From positions 1 through 64,000 of the forward strand of contig CAZPDM010000001.1 of the NCBI GenBank assembly GCA_964585305.1: a stretch of 64,000 nucleotides of DNA. Direction: 5' to 3'. Positions 1 through 8,062 of the stretch are shown in pieces. The first letter of the stretch is position 1, and every line of letters starts with the position of its first letter. Under the pieces are notes generated by a model. That model was not told the DNA's origin. It worked only from the letters and a program-made list of their open reading frames with translations, and did no database searches. The translations under genes were made by a program, and so were the position numbers. Source of the DNA: CAZPDM01 sp964585305 (GTDB lineage Bacteria; Planctomycetota; Uabimicrobiia; Uabimicrobiales; JABWCH01).

Positions 1-2
1 AG

Positions 3-2516
3 GCCGCGGAACTATTTAATCCCGACAAACTTCCTGCATTTCACGATCCTTTTGCTGGAGGAGGATCTATTCCTCTGGAAGCCCAGCGTCTGGGATTGGA
101 AGCCTACGCCTCTGATTTGAACCCTGTGGCTGTGCTGATCAATAAAGCCATGATCGAGATCCCACCTAAATTTGCCAATAACCCACCCATACACCCAATT
201 TCTACAGAAGATCAAGGGAGTTCTATCCTAAAGGATTGGCCTGGCGCAACGGGTTTGGCGGAGGATGTTCGCTTCTATGGAGCTTGGATGAGAGAACAAG
301 CCCAAAAACGTATTGGCCATCTTTACCCGCCTGTGGAAATTACGCCAGAAATGGCTGCTGAACGCCCTGACTTGGAACCACTCATTGGCCAAAAACTAAC
401 AGTCATTGCCTGGCAATGGGCACGTACAATTAAAAGCCCCAACCCTGCTTTTTCGCATGTTGACGTGCCGTTGGCTTCTACATTTATTCTTTCTAGCAAA
501 GCCGGCAAAGAAGCCTACGTACAACCCATCATCGAAGGCGATAAATACCGTTTTACCGTGAAAATAGGCAAACCACCTAAAGAAGCGGAAAATGGGACTA
601 CTGCTGGAAAACGAAAGGCATTTCGTTGTTTGATTTCTAACACTCCCATTAACTACAATTATATTCGATCTGAAGGCAAGTCTGGCCGAATGGGGCAAAA
701 GCTTATGGCAATTGTCGCTGAAGGCTCGTATGGTCGAGTTTATCTTGCGCCAACTGACGAAATGGAAGTCATCGCTGCCAAGGCAAATCCAACTTGGAAA
801 CCAGAGATGGTGTTGCCGGATAATCCACGTGATTTCAAAACGCCTAACTATGGAATGGAAACCTTCGGCGATCTTTTTACCCCTCGACAGTTGGTTGCCT
901 TGACGACGTTTAGTGATCTTGTAAGCGAGGCAAGAGAACGCATCCGTCAAGACGCTGTTGCCGCTGGAATACCCGACGACGGCAAAGGCATAGATATAGG
1001 AGGCATTGGTGCAACTGGATATGCCGAAGCCGTCAGTGTGTATTTGGGGTTTCTTGTGGGGCAGATTGCCAATCATTCGTCCACCATTTGCGGTTGGAAT
1101 CATCAAAATACTCAAATGAGAAGTGTTTTCTCTCGCCAAGCAATTCCAATGACTTGGGATTATGCAGAGTCAAATATTTTTAGTGAATCCTCTGGTAGCT
1201 ATCTGAATCTTTTCGACCGGCAACTAAAAGCTATTGGGACTTTAGGATTTGATGTCAATGGTGTCGCTTCCCAAGTCAATGCACAAACACAAAATATCTC
1301 TAGCTCAAAAATCATTTCCACTGATCCTCCGTATTATGATAATATTGCTTATGCAGACCTTTCCGATTTTTTCTATGTTTGGTTGCGTAAATCCTTGCGC
1401 CAAATATTTCCTAATTTGCTTGCAACAGTGGCAGTTCCCAAGGCAGAGGAATTAGTAGCAACTCCCTATCGACACGGTTCTAAAGAGAAAGCCGAAAAAT
1501 TTTTCCTTAGTGGTATGCTTCAAGCCATACATAACATTGCCATCCAGGCTCATCCTTCCACTCCTATTACTATTTACTATGCTTTTAAACAATCGGAAAC
1601 CAAAAACTCTGATGATACGAGTTCCCCAGGCTGGGAAACTTTTCTCGAAGCCATCCATCGTTCTGATTTACAACTATGTGGCACTTGGCCCATGCGTACG
1701 GAACGGGAAGGTCGCTCCATAGCAATTGACACTAATTCCCTTGCTTCCAGCATTGTTCTTGTCTGTCGTAAACGCTCGGCAAATGCTCCAACGATTTCTC
1801 GTCGGGATTTTATGCGGGAGCTAAATACTGTGTTGCCCCAGGCCCTTGAAGAAATGACTACAGGCGCGGAAGGCGAGCATTCCCCCGTAGCACCTGTTGA
1901 CCTTTCCCAAGCCATCATCGGCCCGGGTATGGCAGTGTTTTCCAAATATTCCGCTGTCCTGGAGGCAGACGGAACGCCCATGAGCGTGCGTACTGCTTTG
2001 CAACTTATCAATCGCTTTCTTGCCGGAGAAGACTTTGACGCTGGTACTCAATTTTGTTTAAATTGGCTGGAGCAACATAGTTGGGAAGCAGGCGTATTTG
2101 GCGAGGCAGATGTGCTGGCGCGTTCCAAATCCACCAGCGTAGAAGCCTTGAAAGAAGCCGGAGTATTAAAAAGCGGCGGCGGTAAAGTCCAACTCTTAAA
2201 ATGGCAGGAATATCCCAACAATTGGGAGCCGCAATCCCATAAAAATATCTTTGTCTGGCAAGCCTTGCACCATCTCATCCGTGCGTTAAAACAAGACGGA
2301 GAATCCGCCTCTGGCGCGCTTTTAAATGCTCTTAGCGACAAAATTGAAGCCGTTCGACAACTGGCCTATCGCCTTTATACCTTGTGCGAACGCAAGGGAC
2401 AAGCTGAAGAAGCCCGCGCTTACAATGAAATTATGACAAGCTGGACTAGCATAGAATCTTGCGCGGCTACTTTAGCCAAACCTACCAACAAACAAATTGA
2501 ATTATTTAATGAATAA
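3..2516 (+). CDS. DUF1156-type adenine-specific DNA methylase, 5' partial
   Basis: This is a putative DNA adenine methyltransferase of the DUF1156/COG1743 family, probably part of a restriction or phage-defence system. The frame is open from base 3, so the gene begins before the window. The SAM-binding motif I DPFAGGGS lies at about 45-68 and the catalytic motif IV DPPYYDNI at about 1323-1346, the order expected for this family. The N-terminal zinc-ribbon part usual in COG1743 proteins would lie upstream. A TTG at 96 could be taken as a start but falls after motif I, so it is not the real start. The gene is followed after 10 bases by the DUF499 ATPase, its usual partner in archaea and bacteria. 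The coding sequence is clearly more GC-rich than the genes from 13 kb onward, which suggests horizontal transfer. Substrate sequence and actual activity cannot be read from the sequence. Confidence 0.88.
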   Translation, partial: AAELFNPDKLPAFHDPFAGGGSIPLEAQRLGLEAYASDLNPVAVLINKAMIEIPPKFANNPPIHPISTEDQGSSILKDWPGATGLAEDVRFYGAWMREQAQKRIGHLYPPVEITPEMAAERPDLEPLIGQKLTVIAWQWARTIKSPNPAFSHVDVPLASTFILSSKAGKEAYVQPIIEGDKYRFTVKIGKPPKEAENGTTAGKRKAFRCLISNTPINYNYIRSEGKSGRMGQKLMAIVAEGSYGRVYLAPTDEMEVIAAKANPTWKPEMVLPDNPRDFKTPNYGMETFGDLFTPRQLVALTTFSDLVSEARERIRQDAVAAGIPDDGKGIDIGGIGATGYAEAVSVYLGFLVGQIANHSSTICGWNHQNTQMRSVFSRQAIPMTWDYAESNIFSESSGSYLNLFDRQLKAIGTLGFDVNGVASQVNAQTQNISSSKIISTDPPYYDNIAYADLSDFFYVWLRKSLRQIFPNLLATVAVPKAEELVATPYRHGSKEKAEKFFLSGMLQAIHNIAIQAHPSTPITIYYAFKQSETKNSDDTSSPGWETFLEAIHRSDLQLCGTWPMRTEREGRSIAIDTNSLASSIVLVCRKRSANAPTISRRDFMRELNTVLPQALEEMTTGAEGEHSPVAPVDLSQAIIGPGMAVFSKYSAVLEADGTPMSVRTALQLINRFLAGEDFDAGTQFCLNWLEQHSWEAGVFGEADVLARSKSTSVEALKEAGVLKSGGGKVQLLKWQEYPNNWEPQSHKNIFVWQALHHLIRALKQDGESASGALLNALSDKIEAVRQLAYRLYTLCERKGQAEEARAYNEIMTSWTSIESCAATLAKPTNKQIELFNE

Positions 2517-2526
2517 GGGAAAAATC

Positions 2527-5412
2527 ATGAGTTTAAAACCTTGGCGAGAAATAGCCATTCCTCATTTTGATGTTCTGGAAGGCAAATTCCAGCAGGCGGA
2601 ATTTGCAGCGGACATCACGGCTGTTTGCAATGGCAAAGCCATAAAAGAATACCAAGACGCTGCGGCTTTTTTCCATCGCACTTTCATCACGCAAGGAATG
2701 CGGATGTTGCTTATGCAAATGATCCAACGCCTTAACGCCAAAGGCGGCGAGCCGATTATCCAACTCCAAACCGCATTTGGAGGCGGCAAAACGCATACCT
2801 TATTGGCGGTCTATCACCTTGCTACGCGCAAATGTCCTTTGAGCGATCTTATGGGCATTCCAAGCCTGCTTGATGACTTGGGACTGTCTGATATTCCCCA
2901 AACTCGTGTGGCTGTCTTAGACGGACATGCCCATGCTCCTGGTCAACCCTGGAAACACGGCGAACAAATTATACATACTCTTTGGGGCGAAACCGCCTGG
3001 CAACTTGGCGGTTCAGAAGCTTTCGAATTTCTAAAAGAATCCGACGCTACAGGCACTTCTCCTGGAAAAAATGTGCTTAAAAATATTTTAGAAAAATACG
3101 CTCCTTGCGTGATCCTCATTGATGAATTAGTTGCTTACATCCGGCAATTTTCAAAAGGAAAAACCTTAAGCGGCGGTACTTTTGACAGCAACATTTCCTT
3201 TATCCAAGCACTGACCGAATCGTGCAAACTTGTGCCCAACGTCATGCTTTTTGCCACCTTGCCAGAATCCGATGTAGAAGCGGGAGATTTTGGAGTTGTT
3301 GCATTAAGAGCTTTAGAAAAGACCTTTGGCCGAGTACAAGCGATTTGGAAACCTGTAGCAGCTGAGGAAGCATTTGAAATTGTCCGGCGACGCTTGTTTG
3401 AAGCTATAAGCGATAAAAAAAACTGTGAAGAGGTTTGCCATGCTTTTGCCGATGCCTATAGGACAGAAGGAGGCAAATTTCCCACAGAGACCCAAGAATC
3501 TCGATATTTGGATCTGCTTATGCAAGCCTATCCCATCCATCCTGAAGTCTTCAACCGCCTTTATGAAGATTGGACAACAATAGACGGATTCCAACGCACC
3601 CGTGGCATTTTAAAGCTGATGGCCAAAGTTATCTATCGTCTTTGGAAGGACGACAATAAAGACCTCATGATTATGCCTGCAAGCCTGCCACTTTACGATC
3701 ATGATTCCCGCAACGAGCTAACCTGCTATTTGCCGGCGGGATGGGATTCTGTGCTAGAAAAAGACATTGACGGCAATCGTTCGGAAACAACTGAATTAGA
3801 AAATAAAGAACCTCGCTTTGGTGCTGTCAATGCTGCGCGTCGTGTGGCGCGTACAATTTTTCTCGGCAGCGCGCCTTCTTCTGTAACGATCAAACCAGGC
3901 GTTATGAAAGTAGGCATTCGCGGTCTTAACCGCGCCCATATATTACTTGGCTGTTTTCAACCCGGACAGACTTCTTCCATTTATACAGATGTCCTCCAAC
4001 GCTTGGCAGACAGGTTGCATTACCTCAATATTACCGGAGACAAATCACAGGACGCGCTTCAGTATTGGTTTGATATCCGCGCTAATTTACTACGGGAAAT
4101 GGAAGAGAGAAAGAAACACTTTGAAAAGAATGAAATATCCAACCGATTGGCAAAGGTACTCAAAAAACTTACGGATAAATCAACATTTTTTGACGGCATA
4201 CATATTTTCACAGAGCATAGCGATATAGCGGACGATGACGCTTTGCGACTGGTTATCCTAGCACCACATCATTATTATTCCCGTGAAGAAATAGGCCCCG
4301 CCTTTGATATAGCACTTAAATATATGGAAAACCATGGCGATAAACCTCGCTATCATTGCAACCGGTTAATTTTTCTCGCGCCTGACGGCAGTGCTGTTTC
4401 TCGAGTCTGTGAGCATATCCGTATGGTTATGGCTTGGAATTCCATTGTAGAAGATGTAAAAAGTAAGCGGCTGGTGCTGGATAATCTCCAGGCACAACAG
4501 GCAGAGGAAAAGCTACAAAGAGCAGAAGAAATCTTGTCTCATGTAGCTCGTGAGTGTTACAAATGGTTGCTTTGTCCAAGCCAAAATAATCCCCTGCTTC
4601 CAAAGAAAAATATAGAAGCACTTACTATCCCTACCGGAGGTTCTCTGATACCAGCAATCGAAAAAGTATGCTTGGAAAATGAATGGGTCATTGCCACCTG
4701 GGCACCAGTTCATTTAAAAATGCTACTCCAAAATATTTATTGGAAAACTGGTAAATCTGCTATTTCTGCCATGACGTTTTGGCAAGATTCCTTGAAATAT
4801 ATCTACTTGCCACGTTTAAAAGAATTTTCCGTTCTGGCAGAAGTCATTCGCAAAGGTGCTGCCAGCCAAGATTTTTTTGGAACCGCATCCGGACAACACG
4901 AAGATAAATTCGACGAATTTAAATTTGGCGATGGCAATATTCAACTCAATGACAAACTCCTTTTAATTGATCCAACAATTGCTAAAAAATACCAAGAATC
5001 ACAAACTCCGCCCGCTATGCCAACTCAAATTGCCGATCTTACAGTCTCAGCATCCTCCTATAAAACTACTTCTCAAGATTCCTCAGAAAAACCACCCGTA
5101 GCAAACTCCAAAACCCACGCCCAAGTTTCCAAGCTATCAGCTTCCCCAACACACGCTGAAATTTCCTCTAGCCAACCTTCTAAATACCATACCTTTATAG
5201 GAAATGTGGACGTTAAAGCTGCGACAGCCAAAATGAACCTGGTCCAAATTACCGACGAAATCATTGCTCCCCTACTTGGAGATTCCCACGCAGAGATCAA
5301 AATAACCGTTGAAATCACCGCCAATTTCCCCCAAGGCGTCTCCGACCAAACCAAACGCACTATTTCCGAAAACGCAGCAAGCCTGGGATTTAAAAATAAA
5401 ACATGGGAATAA
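2527..5412 (+). CDS. DUF499/COG1483 ATPase of a methylase-associated defence system
   Basis: This is a large AAA-type ATPase of the DUF499 (COG1483) family, 961 residues from the chosen start. A Walker A motif FGGGKTHT lies near residue 90, and a Walker-B-like VILIDELV lies near residue 200. The C-terminal third has a Ser/Thr/Pro-rich linker (about residues 830-890) followed by a small conserved C-terminal domain. I chose the ATG at 2527 because AAGGG sits eight bases upstream; an earlier start at 2497 overlaps the methylase stop and has no ribosome-binding site. DUF499 and DUF1156 genes are commonly paired, often with a helicase, as in the helicase-methylase-ATPase arrangement described among defence systems. 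No helicase follows here, so it would have to lie upstream of the window or be missing. GC content matches the methylase and differs from the chromosome to the right. The role in DNA restriction is inference from family association. Confidence 0.85.
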   Translation: MSLKPWREIAIPHFDVLEGKFQQAEFAADITAVCNGKAIKEYQDAAAFFHRTFITQGMRMLLMQMIQRLNAKGGEPIIQLQTAFGGGKTHTLLAVYHLATRKCPLSDLMGIPSLLDDLGLSDIPQTRVAVLDGHAHAPGQPWKHGEQIIHTLWGETAWQLGGSEAFEFLKESDATGTSPGKNVLKNILEKYAPCVILIDELVAYIRQFSKGKTLSGGTFDSNISFIQALTESCKLVPNVMLFATLPESDVEAGDFGVVALRALEKTFGRVQAIWKPVAAEEAFEIVRRRLFEAISDKKNCEEVCHAFADAYRTEGGKFPTETQESRYLDLLMQAYPIHPEVFNRLYEDWTTIDGFQRTRGILKLMAKVIYRLWKDDNKDLMIMPASLPLYDHDSRNELTCYLPAGWDSVLEKDIDGNRSETTELENKEPRFGAVNAARRVARTIFLGSAPSSVTIKPGVMKVGIRGLNRAHILLGCFQPGQTSSIYTDVLQRLADRLHYLNITGDKSQDALQYWFDIRANLLREMEERKKHFEKNEISNRLAKVLKKLTDKSTFFDGIHIFTEHSDIADDDALRLVILAPHHYYSREEIGPAFDIALKYMENHGDKPRYHCNRLIFLAPDGSAVSRVCEHIRMVMAWNSIVEDVKSKRLVLDNLQAQQAEEKLQRAEEILSHVARECYKWLLCPSQNNPLLPKKNIEALTIPTGGSLIPAIEKVCLENEWVIATWAPVHLKMLLQNIYWKTGKSAISAMTFWQDSLKYIYLPRLKEFSVLAEVIRKGAASQDFFGTASGQHEDKFDEFKFGDGNIQLNDKLLLIDPTIAKKYQESQTPPAMPTQIADLTVSASSYKTTSQDSSEKPPVANSKTHAQVSKLSASPTHAEISSSQPSKYHTFIGNVDVKAATAKMNLVQITDEIIAPLLGDSHAEIKITVEITANFPQGVSDQTKRTISENAASLGFKNKTWE

Positions 5413-5439
5413 AAACAAAGCAAAAATAAAAACACCCTA

Positions 5440-5648
5440 AAAATAAAAACACCTTAACTAAGAAGGTGTTTTTATTTTTTCCCTCAATTTGAGGAAATTA
5501 TTTTGTGATGGACGAATGCGTAGCTAGGAAAGCACCAACAAAGTTGATGCGATTTGCATACGCGATAACCTAACTACAACGGCCCATCATTGCTAATAAT
5601 ACCTTGAATATAGATTTTTGGCAAGAAAAAACTGAAAAAAATATGATT
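5440..5648. repeat. Structured ~209 bp repeat A, copy 1
   Basis: This segment recurs at 9350-9558 with about 90% identity and no large gap. It begins with a terminator hairpin, then a short CCTCA/TGAGG hairpin, then a ~100-base stretch with nested complementary arms: TGATGG with CCATCA, TAGCTAGG with CCTAACTA, and GCACCAAC with GTTGATGC. The two copies differ by a paired change in the short hairpin (C...G here, T...A in copy 2), which is what a conserved fold would produce. It lies directly downstream of the DUF499 gene. I do not recognise it as a known RNA family; a mobile structured element or small RNA are both possible. Confidence 0.75.
5445..5473. terminator. Rho-independent terminator downstream of DUF499 gene
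   Basis: The stem AAAAACACCTT pairs with AAGGTGTTTTT around a seven-base loop and is followed by ATTTTTT. The A-rich left side makes it usable from both directions. It closes the methylase-ATPase operon. It forms the first part of repeat A, so the same terminator recurs at 9355. Confidence 0.85.
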
Positions 5649-5865
5649 AGCTATTGACTGAAACTTTAATTAAGTTTCCTACCATGCTCAATCCCTTATC
5701 AACCATGCGCGAAACTTTTCGCGCATGGTTATCTAAGTATTTTTCTTTTATCAACTTAGCAATGTTTTTTCCAACTAAATCTCTATGTCTCATACCAAAA
5801 TAGTCTGTTAAATCACAACTTAAAATAAAAATATTATGCAGCAGATTTTCGTAAGTAAGTTTCAC
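5647..5865 (-). CDS. Small ORF of unknown function, doubtful
   Basis: A 72-codon frame with a GTG start. The ribosome-binding-like AAAGGA touches the GTG, which is too close to be convincing. A perfect 14-base inverted repeat at 5701-5730 lies inside it. The C-terminal codons resemble the VDKGL segment of the repeated N-terminal block found at 7.7 and 8.9 kb, and the repeated leader GGGGTCGACACCC lies just upstream at 5893-5905. It may therefore be a degraded member of the repeated gene family rather than a separate gene. No domain is recognised. Confidence 0.3.
   Translation of the reverse strand: MKLTYENLLHNIFILSCDLTDYFGMRHRDLVGKNIAKLIKEKYLDNHARKVSRMVDKGLSMVGNLIKVSVNS
5701..5730. repeat. 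Perfect 14-bp inverted repeat
   Basis: AACCATGCGCGAAA is followed, after a CT loop, by its exact complement. It sits inside the doubtful small ORF and has no T-run, so it is unlikely to be a simple terminator. It may be an operator or part of a recombined element. Confidence 0.7.
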
Positions 5866-5886
5866 TCCTTTAGTCTTCCATAAAGG

Positions 5887-5910
5887 CTTTTCGGGGTCGA
5901 CACCCTAGCC
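5887..5910. repeat. Leader-repeat fragment (GGGGTCGACACCCTAGC)
   Basis: The sequence GGCTTTTCGGGGTCGAC and the following ACCCTAGC occur here, at 7994-8018 and at 9231-9255; the last part recurs at 10612. At the other two full sites it is the far upstream leader of the repeated MGKKAIYYGQ gene family. Here it is separated from any such gene and lies just downstream of a DUF6998-type gene, so it looks like a remnant of a lost family copy. The core is an imperfect palindrome around GTCGAC. Confidence 0.7.
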
Positions 5911-5922
5911 TAATTTCACATT

Positions 5923-6471
5923 TTAGTCCTGTTTGTTCCCAAACATTGAAAGCAATTTTAGTTGACGGTTGTCAAGCTTTATAAAACCACATTGTGTACT
6001 AGGAAATATCTCAGCGTTGTCCCAATATTGCCGAGCAACGCTTGTTGAAACGCCTATCTTGTGTCCTTTGGATTCCAGAGAAGAGATTAGCAGTTGCGCA
6101 TCAAAGAGGAAGACTGATTCAATTATCCAGAGCCGCTCATCACCTCTCGAAGATGTCGCAGATGAGATAGGACCAGCAAGTACTAGATAGTAATTCGGAA
6201 TTGCGTCAGGTCTAATGTCAAGAACTCCCTCACGCTTTGCGTACCATTTGATGTTCACTGTTTTACCTACAAGAGTCCCTGACCTAAAACGCCCATCAAA
6301 ACCTTTGTTCGCTGCTGATTCCTCCAAGACAATATCAAATATCTCTGACGCTATATATTCACCAAGGTGACCAATTTGCGCTGGGCGACCAATTATCTCA
6401 GTAATTTTCTTTGCGATACTATTTCTCTTCCTAATCAAATTTGCCAATTCTGTAAGATTTTGTTGCGACAT
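5923..6471 (-). CDS. DUF6998-type protein, copy 1
   Basis: A 182-residue soluble protein I match to the DUF6998 family, whose members share the GHLGEYIAS, KGFDGRF and VNIKWYAKREG motifs seen here. No biochemical function is established that I know of; the conserved acidic and lysine residues (E..., D..., K-W-Y) are reminiscent of nuclease folds, but this is only suggestive. The gene is part of a ~587 bp duplication: the copy at 11940-12503 encodes the same protein up to the last residue, after which the two diverge because the duplication ends there. The start ATG has only a weak upstream Shine-Dalgarno. It lies in the repeat-rich accessory island with restriction-type genes, all on the minus strand. 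Confidence 0.75.
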   Translation of the reverse strand: MSQQNLTELANLIRKRNSIAKKITEIIGRPAQIGHLGEYIASEIFDIVLEESAANKGFDGRFRSGTLVGKTVNIKWYAKREGVLDIRPDAIPNYYLVLAGPISSATSSRGDERLWIIESVFLFDAQLLISSLESKGHKIGVSTSVARQYWDNAEIFPSTQCGFIKLDNRQLKLLSMFGNKQD

Positions 6472-6513
6472 TGGGATTCTTTTCTTATAACAGACAGTTA
6501 CAAATAATCGCAG
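5927..6513. repeat. 587 bp direct duplication, copy 1 (with 11959-12544)
   Basis: The DNA from TCCTGTTTGTTCCC to the bases GCAG upstream of the gene is nearly identical to 11959-12544; I see a one-base length difference in a T-run upstream of the start codon. The duplication covers the whole DUF6998-type coding region and about 42 bases upstream, and little else. Such exact boundaries around one gene suggest a recent gene-sized transfer or conversion between two island positions 6.0 kb apart. Confidence 0.9.
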
Positions 6514-6744
6514 GCTGCAACCAGTAATCCATTTTCAGCTGTTTATTTATAATAATATATAACTATATATTTTGTAAATAGTTATATTATTTATATCAAA
6601 AATTAAGATAAACTTTCTGACGATTATCTGACGATTATCTGACGATTATCTGACGATTAATTTATTCTTTAAGGGTGTAATATCTTCCTCTTCCTTTTCC
6701 TTTAGGTATAACAATTATCGGAAGCAGGATTATATGGATTGACC
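6472..6744. other. Intergenic A/T-rich region
   Basis: There is no supportable gene. It contains the edge of the 587 bp duplication (to 6513), a very A/T-rich stretch of alternating TATA at 6540-6600, and the four 11-bp tandem repeats at 6616-6659. It is a plausible regulatory or replication-type sequence, but I see no gene for an initiator protein next to it. Confidence 0.6.
6616..6659. repeat. Four tandem copies of an 11-bp repeat
   Basis: TCTGACGATTA is repeated four times with no mismatch, 11 bases per unit, which puts each copy on the same face of the helix. The run follows an A/T-rich stretch. The arrangement resembles iterons or a cooperative operator. It lies between two minus-strand cassette genes, upstream of DUF6998 copy 1. 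Confidence 0.9.
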
Positions 6745-7116
6745 TCAGTGTCCTACTCTATATACGTCAATAATTTCAGTAGCAGAACATCTGCTACATT
6801 TACGTCCTATAGTTATTTCTTCTTCAACCCAACTGGGCGTACCCATATAAAAGTTGATTGTCTCATTGTTTTGAAAATTTTCCCAATTATGATATTGTCT
6901 AGTTTCTTTGTTCTCACATCGTTTACAGCATCTTATTTGATCGCACTTACCTTCAATATAATATTCCCAGTCCGTCCAACTATGAGATATATCATTTTTA
7001 TCTTGGATTTCACATCGTTTGCAATATCTTATTTGATCGCATTTACCTTCAATATAATATTCCCAGTCCGTCCAACTATGCCACCCAACCTTACACCAAA
7101 TACTTTGTTTTATCAT
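6745..7116 (-). CDS. Cys-rich zinc-ribbon-like repeat protein
   Basis: A 123-residue protein made of a tandemly duplicated unit, H-SWTDWEYYIEGKC-DQIR-CKRC, occurring twice with a 32-residue (96-base) period, preceded by a shorter C-x-x-GWHSWTDW start and followed by a more divergent NW...RKCSRC unit. Paired Cys-x-x-Cys and Cys-x7-Cys groups strongly suggest metal binding, probably zinc. I do not recognise a named family; similar small CxxC/HxW repeat proteins occur in phages and hypervariable islands. The near identity of the two DNA repeats indicates recent duplication. The Shine-Dalgarno is weak. Its neighbours are a DUF3788 gene upstream and DUF6998 copy 1 downstream, all co-directional. 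Confidence 0.6.
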   Translation of the reverse strand: MIKQSIWCKVGWHSWTDWEYYIEGKCDQIRYCKRCEIQDKNDISHSWTDWEYYIEGKCDQIRCCKRCENKETRQYHNWENFQNNETINFYMGTPSWVEEEITIGRKCSRCSATEIIDVYRVGH

Positions 7117-7186
7117 AAGTACTCACTAAAAACATTTTCTAGTGAATTTTATAATCAAGTACCAAACTAGAATATTACAATAAAGA

Positions 7187-7612
7187 TTACTTCAATCCAA
7201 TTTTATATACCATAACTTTTTCAATGACAGGAAGAATTTTCTGGTTCATAATATCGAAACTACAAGGCTTAGACTTACCGACATTATTGGTGTTCTTTAT
7301 TCTTTCTACTTCTGCTTTGCTAATCGCTAAATTATATATTCCATCAATATATTTTTCAGGTATATAAATGGTAGCCTTCATAAATCCTTTCCAAGCCGAC
7401 ATCCAAACTATTGTTTTTTTCTTCTTTTGAATTTTACATAGCCAGGCTTTGCCATCACGATAGTATCGCCATTCACTACTTAAGCCATATTCCTTAAATA
7501 GATCCATCAACTTATTATAGGAAGGAAATGATTTTCCTAATATATCTTCAAGTATCTTATCTTCAGGATAAACATCCGGATCTCTTAATACAATTTCGTT
7601 TATCTGCTCCAT
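7187..7612 (-). CDS. DUF3788 family protein
   Basis: A small cytosolic protein of the DUF3788 family, about 141 residues from the chosen start. The family hallmarks are visible: DPDVYPEDKILEDILG near the start, WRYYRDGKAWLCK in the middle, and an IVWMSAWKGFMKATIYI strand pair. No function is established. I chose the ATG at 7612 because AAGGATT lies nine bases upstream; a longer frame begins at 7651 and overlaps the stop of the truncated upstream ORF in an ATGA arrangement, so coupled translation is also possible. It occupies the position where the C-terminal part of the repeated endonuclease family would be expected, consistent with replacement of that gene body. Confidence 0.7.
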   Translation of the reverse strand: MEQINEIVLRDPDVYPEDKILEDILGKSFPSYNKLMDLFKEYGLSSEWRYYRDGKAWLCKIQKKKKTIVWMSAWKGFMKATIYIPEKYIDGIYNLAISKAEVERIKNTNNVGKSKPCSFDIMNQKILPVIEKVMVYKIGLK

Positions 7613-7647
7613 TGGCTTAATCCTTATGCAAGTATAATTTTTAGAAT

Positions 7648-7926
7648 TCATGTTTTATCTATCACACGAGTTACAATATATGGGCTGTTTTCTGCTACAA
7701 CTTTTGATGAAGTAGTCTTAATGATCAAACCCTTATCAATAAAGGGTTCTAAATATTTTGGAGGCCAGTTAACTGACATGCTATTTAATGATTGACGGGA
7801 CATTCCTAATAAATCTGCAGTACCTCTTTCACTTAATACTGCCGTACCATCATCTAATACATATCCATCACACGTAACATTAGGTATAATTTGTACTTGG
7901 CCATAATAAATTGCTTTTTTTCCCAT
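7648..7926 (-). pseudogene. Truncated copy of the MGKKAIYYGQ endonuclease family
   Basis: This 92-codon frame shares its first ~32 and residues ~63-83 almost exactly with the 378-residue gene at 8027-9163, including the 5' leader, but stops soon after the common VVAENSPY segment. The rest of the gene, including the endonuclease domain, is absent and replaced by the DUF3788 gene. Residues ~33-62 differ: here RGTADLLGMSRQSLNSM, which reads like a helix-turn-helix, against NATAKLLNINQMALNRI in the full gene. Its stop overlaps an ATG of the next frame (ATGA). It could be a nonfunctional remnant or a surviving DNA-binding polypeptide. Confidence 0.65.
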
Positions 7927-8062
7927 AATTTAATTCCTCTGAAAATAGATTTCCTCTGGTTAAAAATAAATAAGCAGGCCGGCCAGAGGAACCGGCTTTT
8001 CGGGGTCGACACCCTAGCATAATTATTTAGTATACTTCATAAATCTTATGCGTCAACACATT
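7677..8062. repeat. 386 bp leader/N-terminus repeat B, copy 1
   Basis: This block aligns without gaps to 8914-9299. It includes, in minus-strand order, the last ~12 codons of one family gene (ending HKIYEVY), the GGGGTCGACACCC leader, a GGCCGGCC site, the CCTCTGG/CCAGAGG inverted repeat, the Shine-Dalgarno and the first ~83 codons of the next gene. Both ends are almost identical, while the middle (about 7741-7828) is strongly diverged. The arrangement shows that family genes were once arrayed head to tail. Confidence 0.88.
7956..7988 (-). promoter_or_regulatory. Inverted repeat in the leader of the truncated family gene
   Basis: CCTCTGG and CCAGAGG enclose about 22 bases, including the GGCCGGCC octamer, upstream of the Shine-Dalgarno CAGAGGAATT. 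AGAGGAA-like sequence occurs twice, so folding of the inverted repeat could expose or hide a ribosome site. The same leader occurs at 9194-9225. Confidence 0.5.

Noticed and set aside
96..98. TTG as start of the DUF1156 methylase
   Set aside because: The frame is open to base 3 and the SAM-binding motif DPFAGGGS lies before it, so the gene starts outside the window.
5510..5535. Hammerhead-type ribozyme core (GATGGACGAA)
   Set aside because: There is no stem between the two core parts and no proper cleavage site, so the resemblance is accidental.
5500..5620. Integron attC site in repeat A
   Set aside because: The arms resemble attC at first sight, but the RYYYAAC/GTTRRRY core pair is missing and no integrase gene is in the window.
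6616..6659. CRISPR array
   Set aside because: The repeats are only 11 bases long and contiguous without spacers; no cas genes are present.
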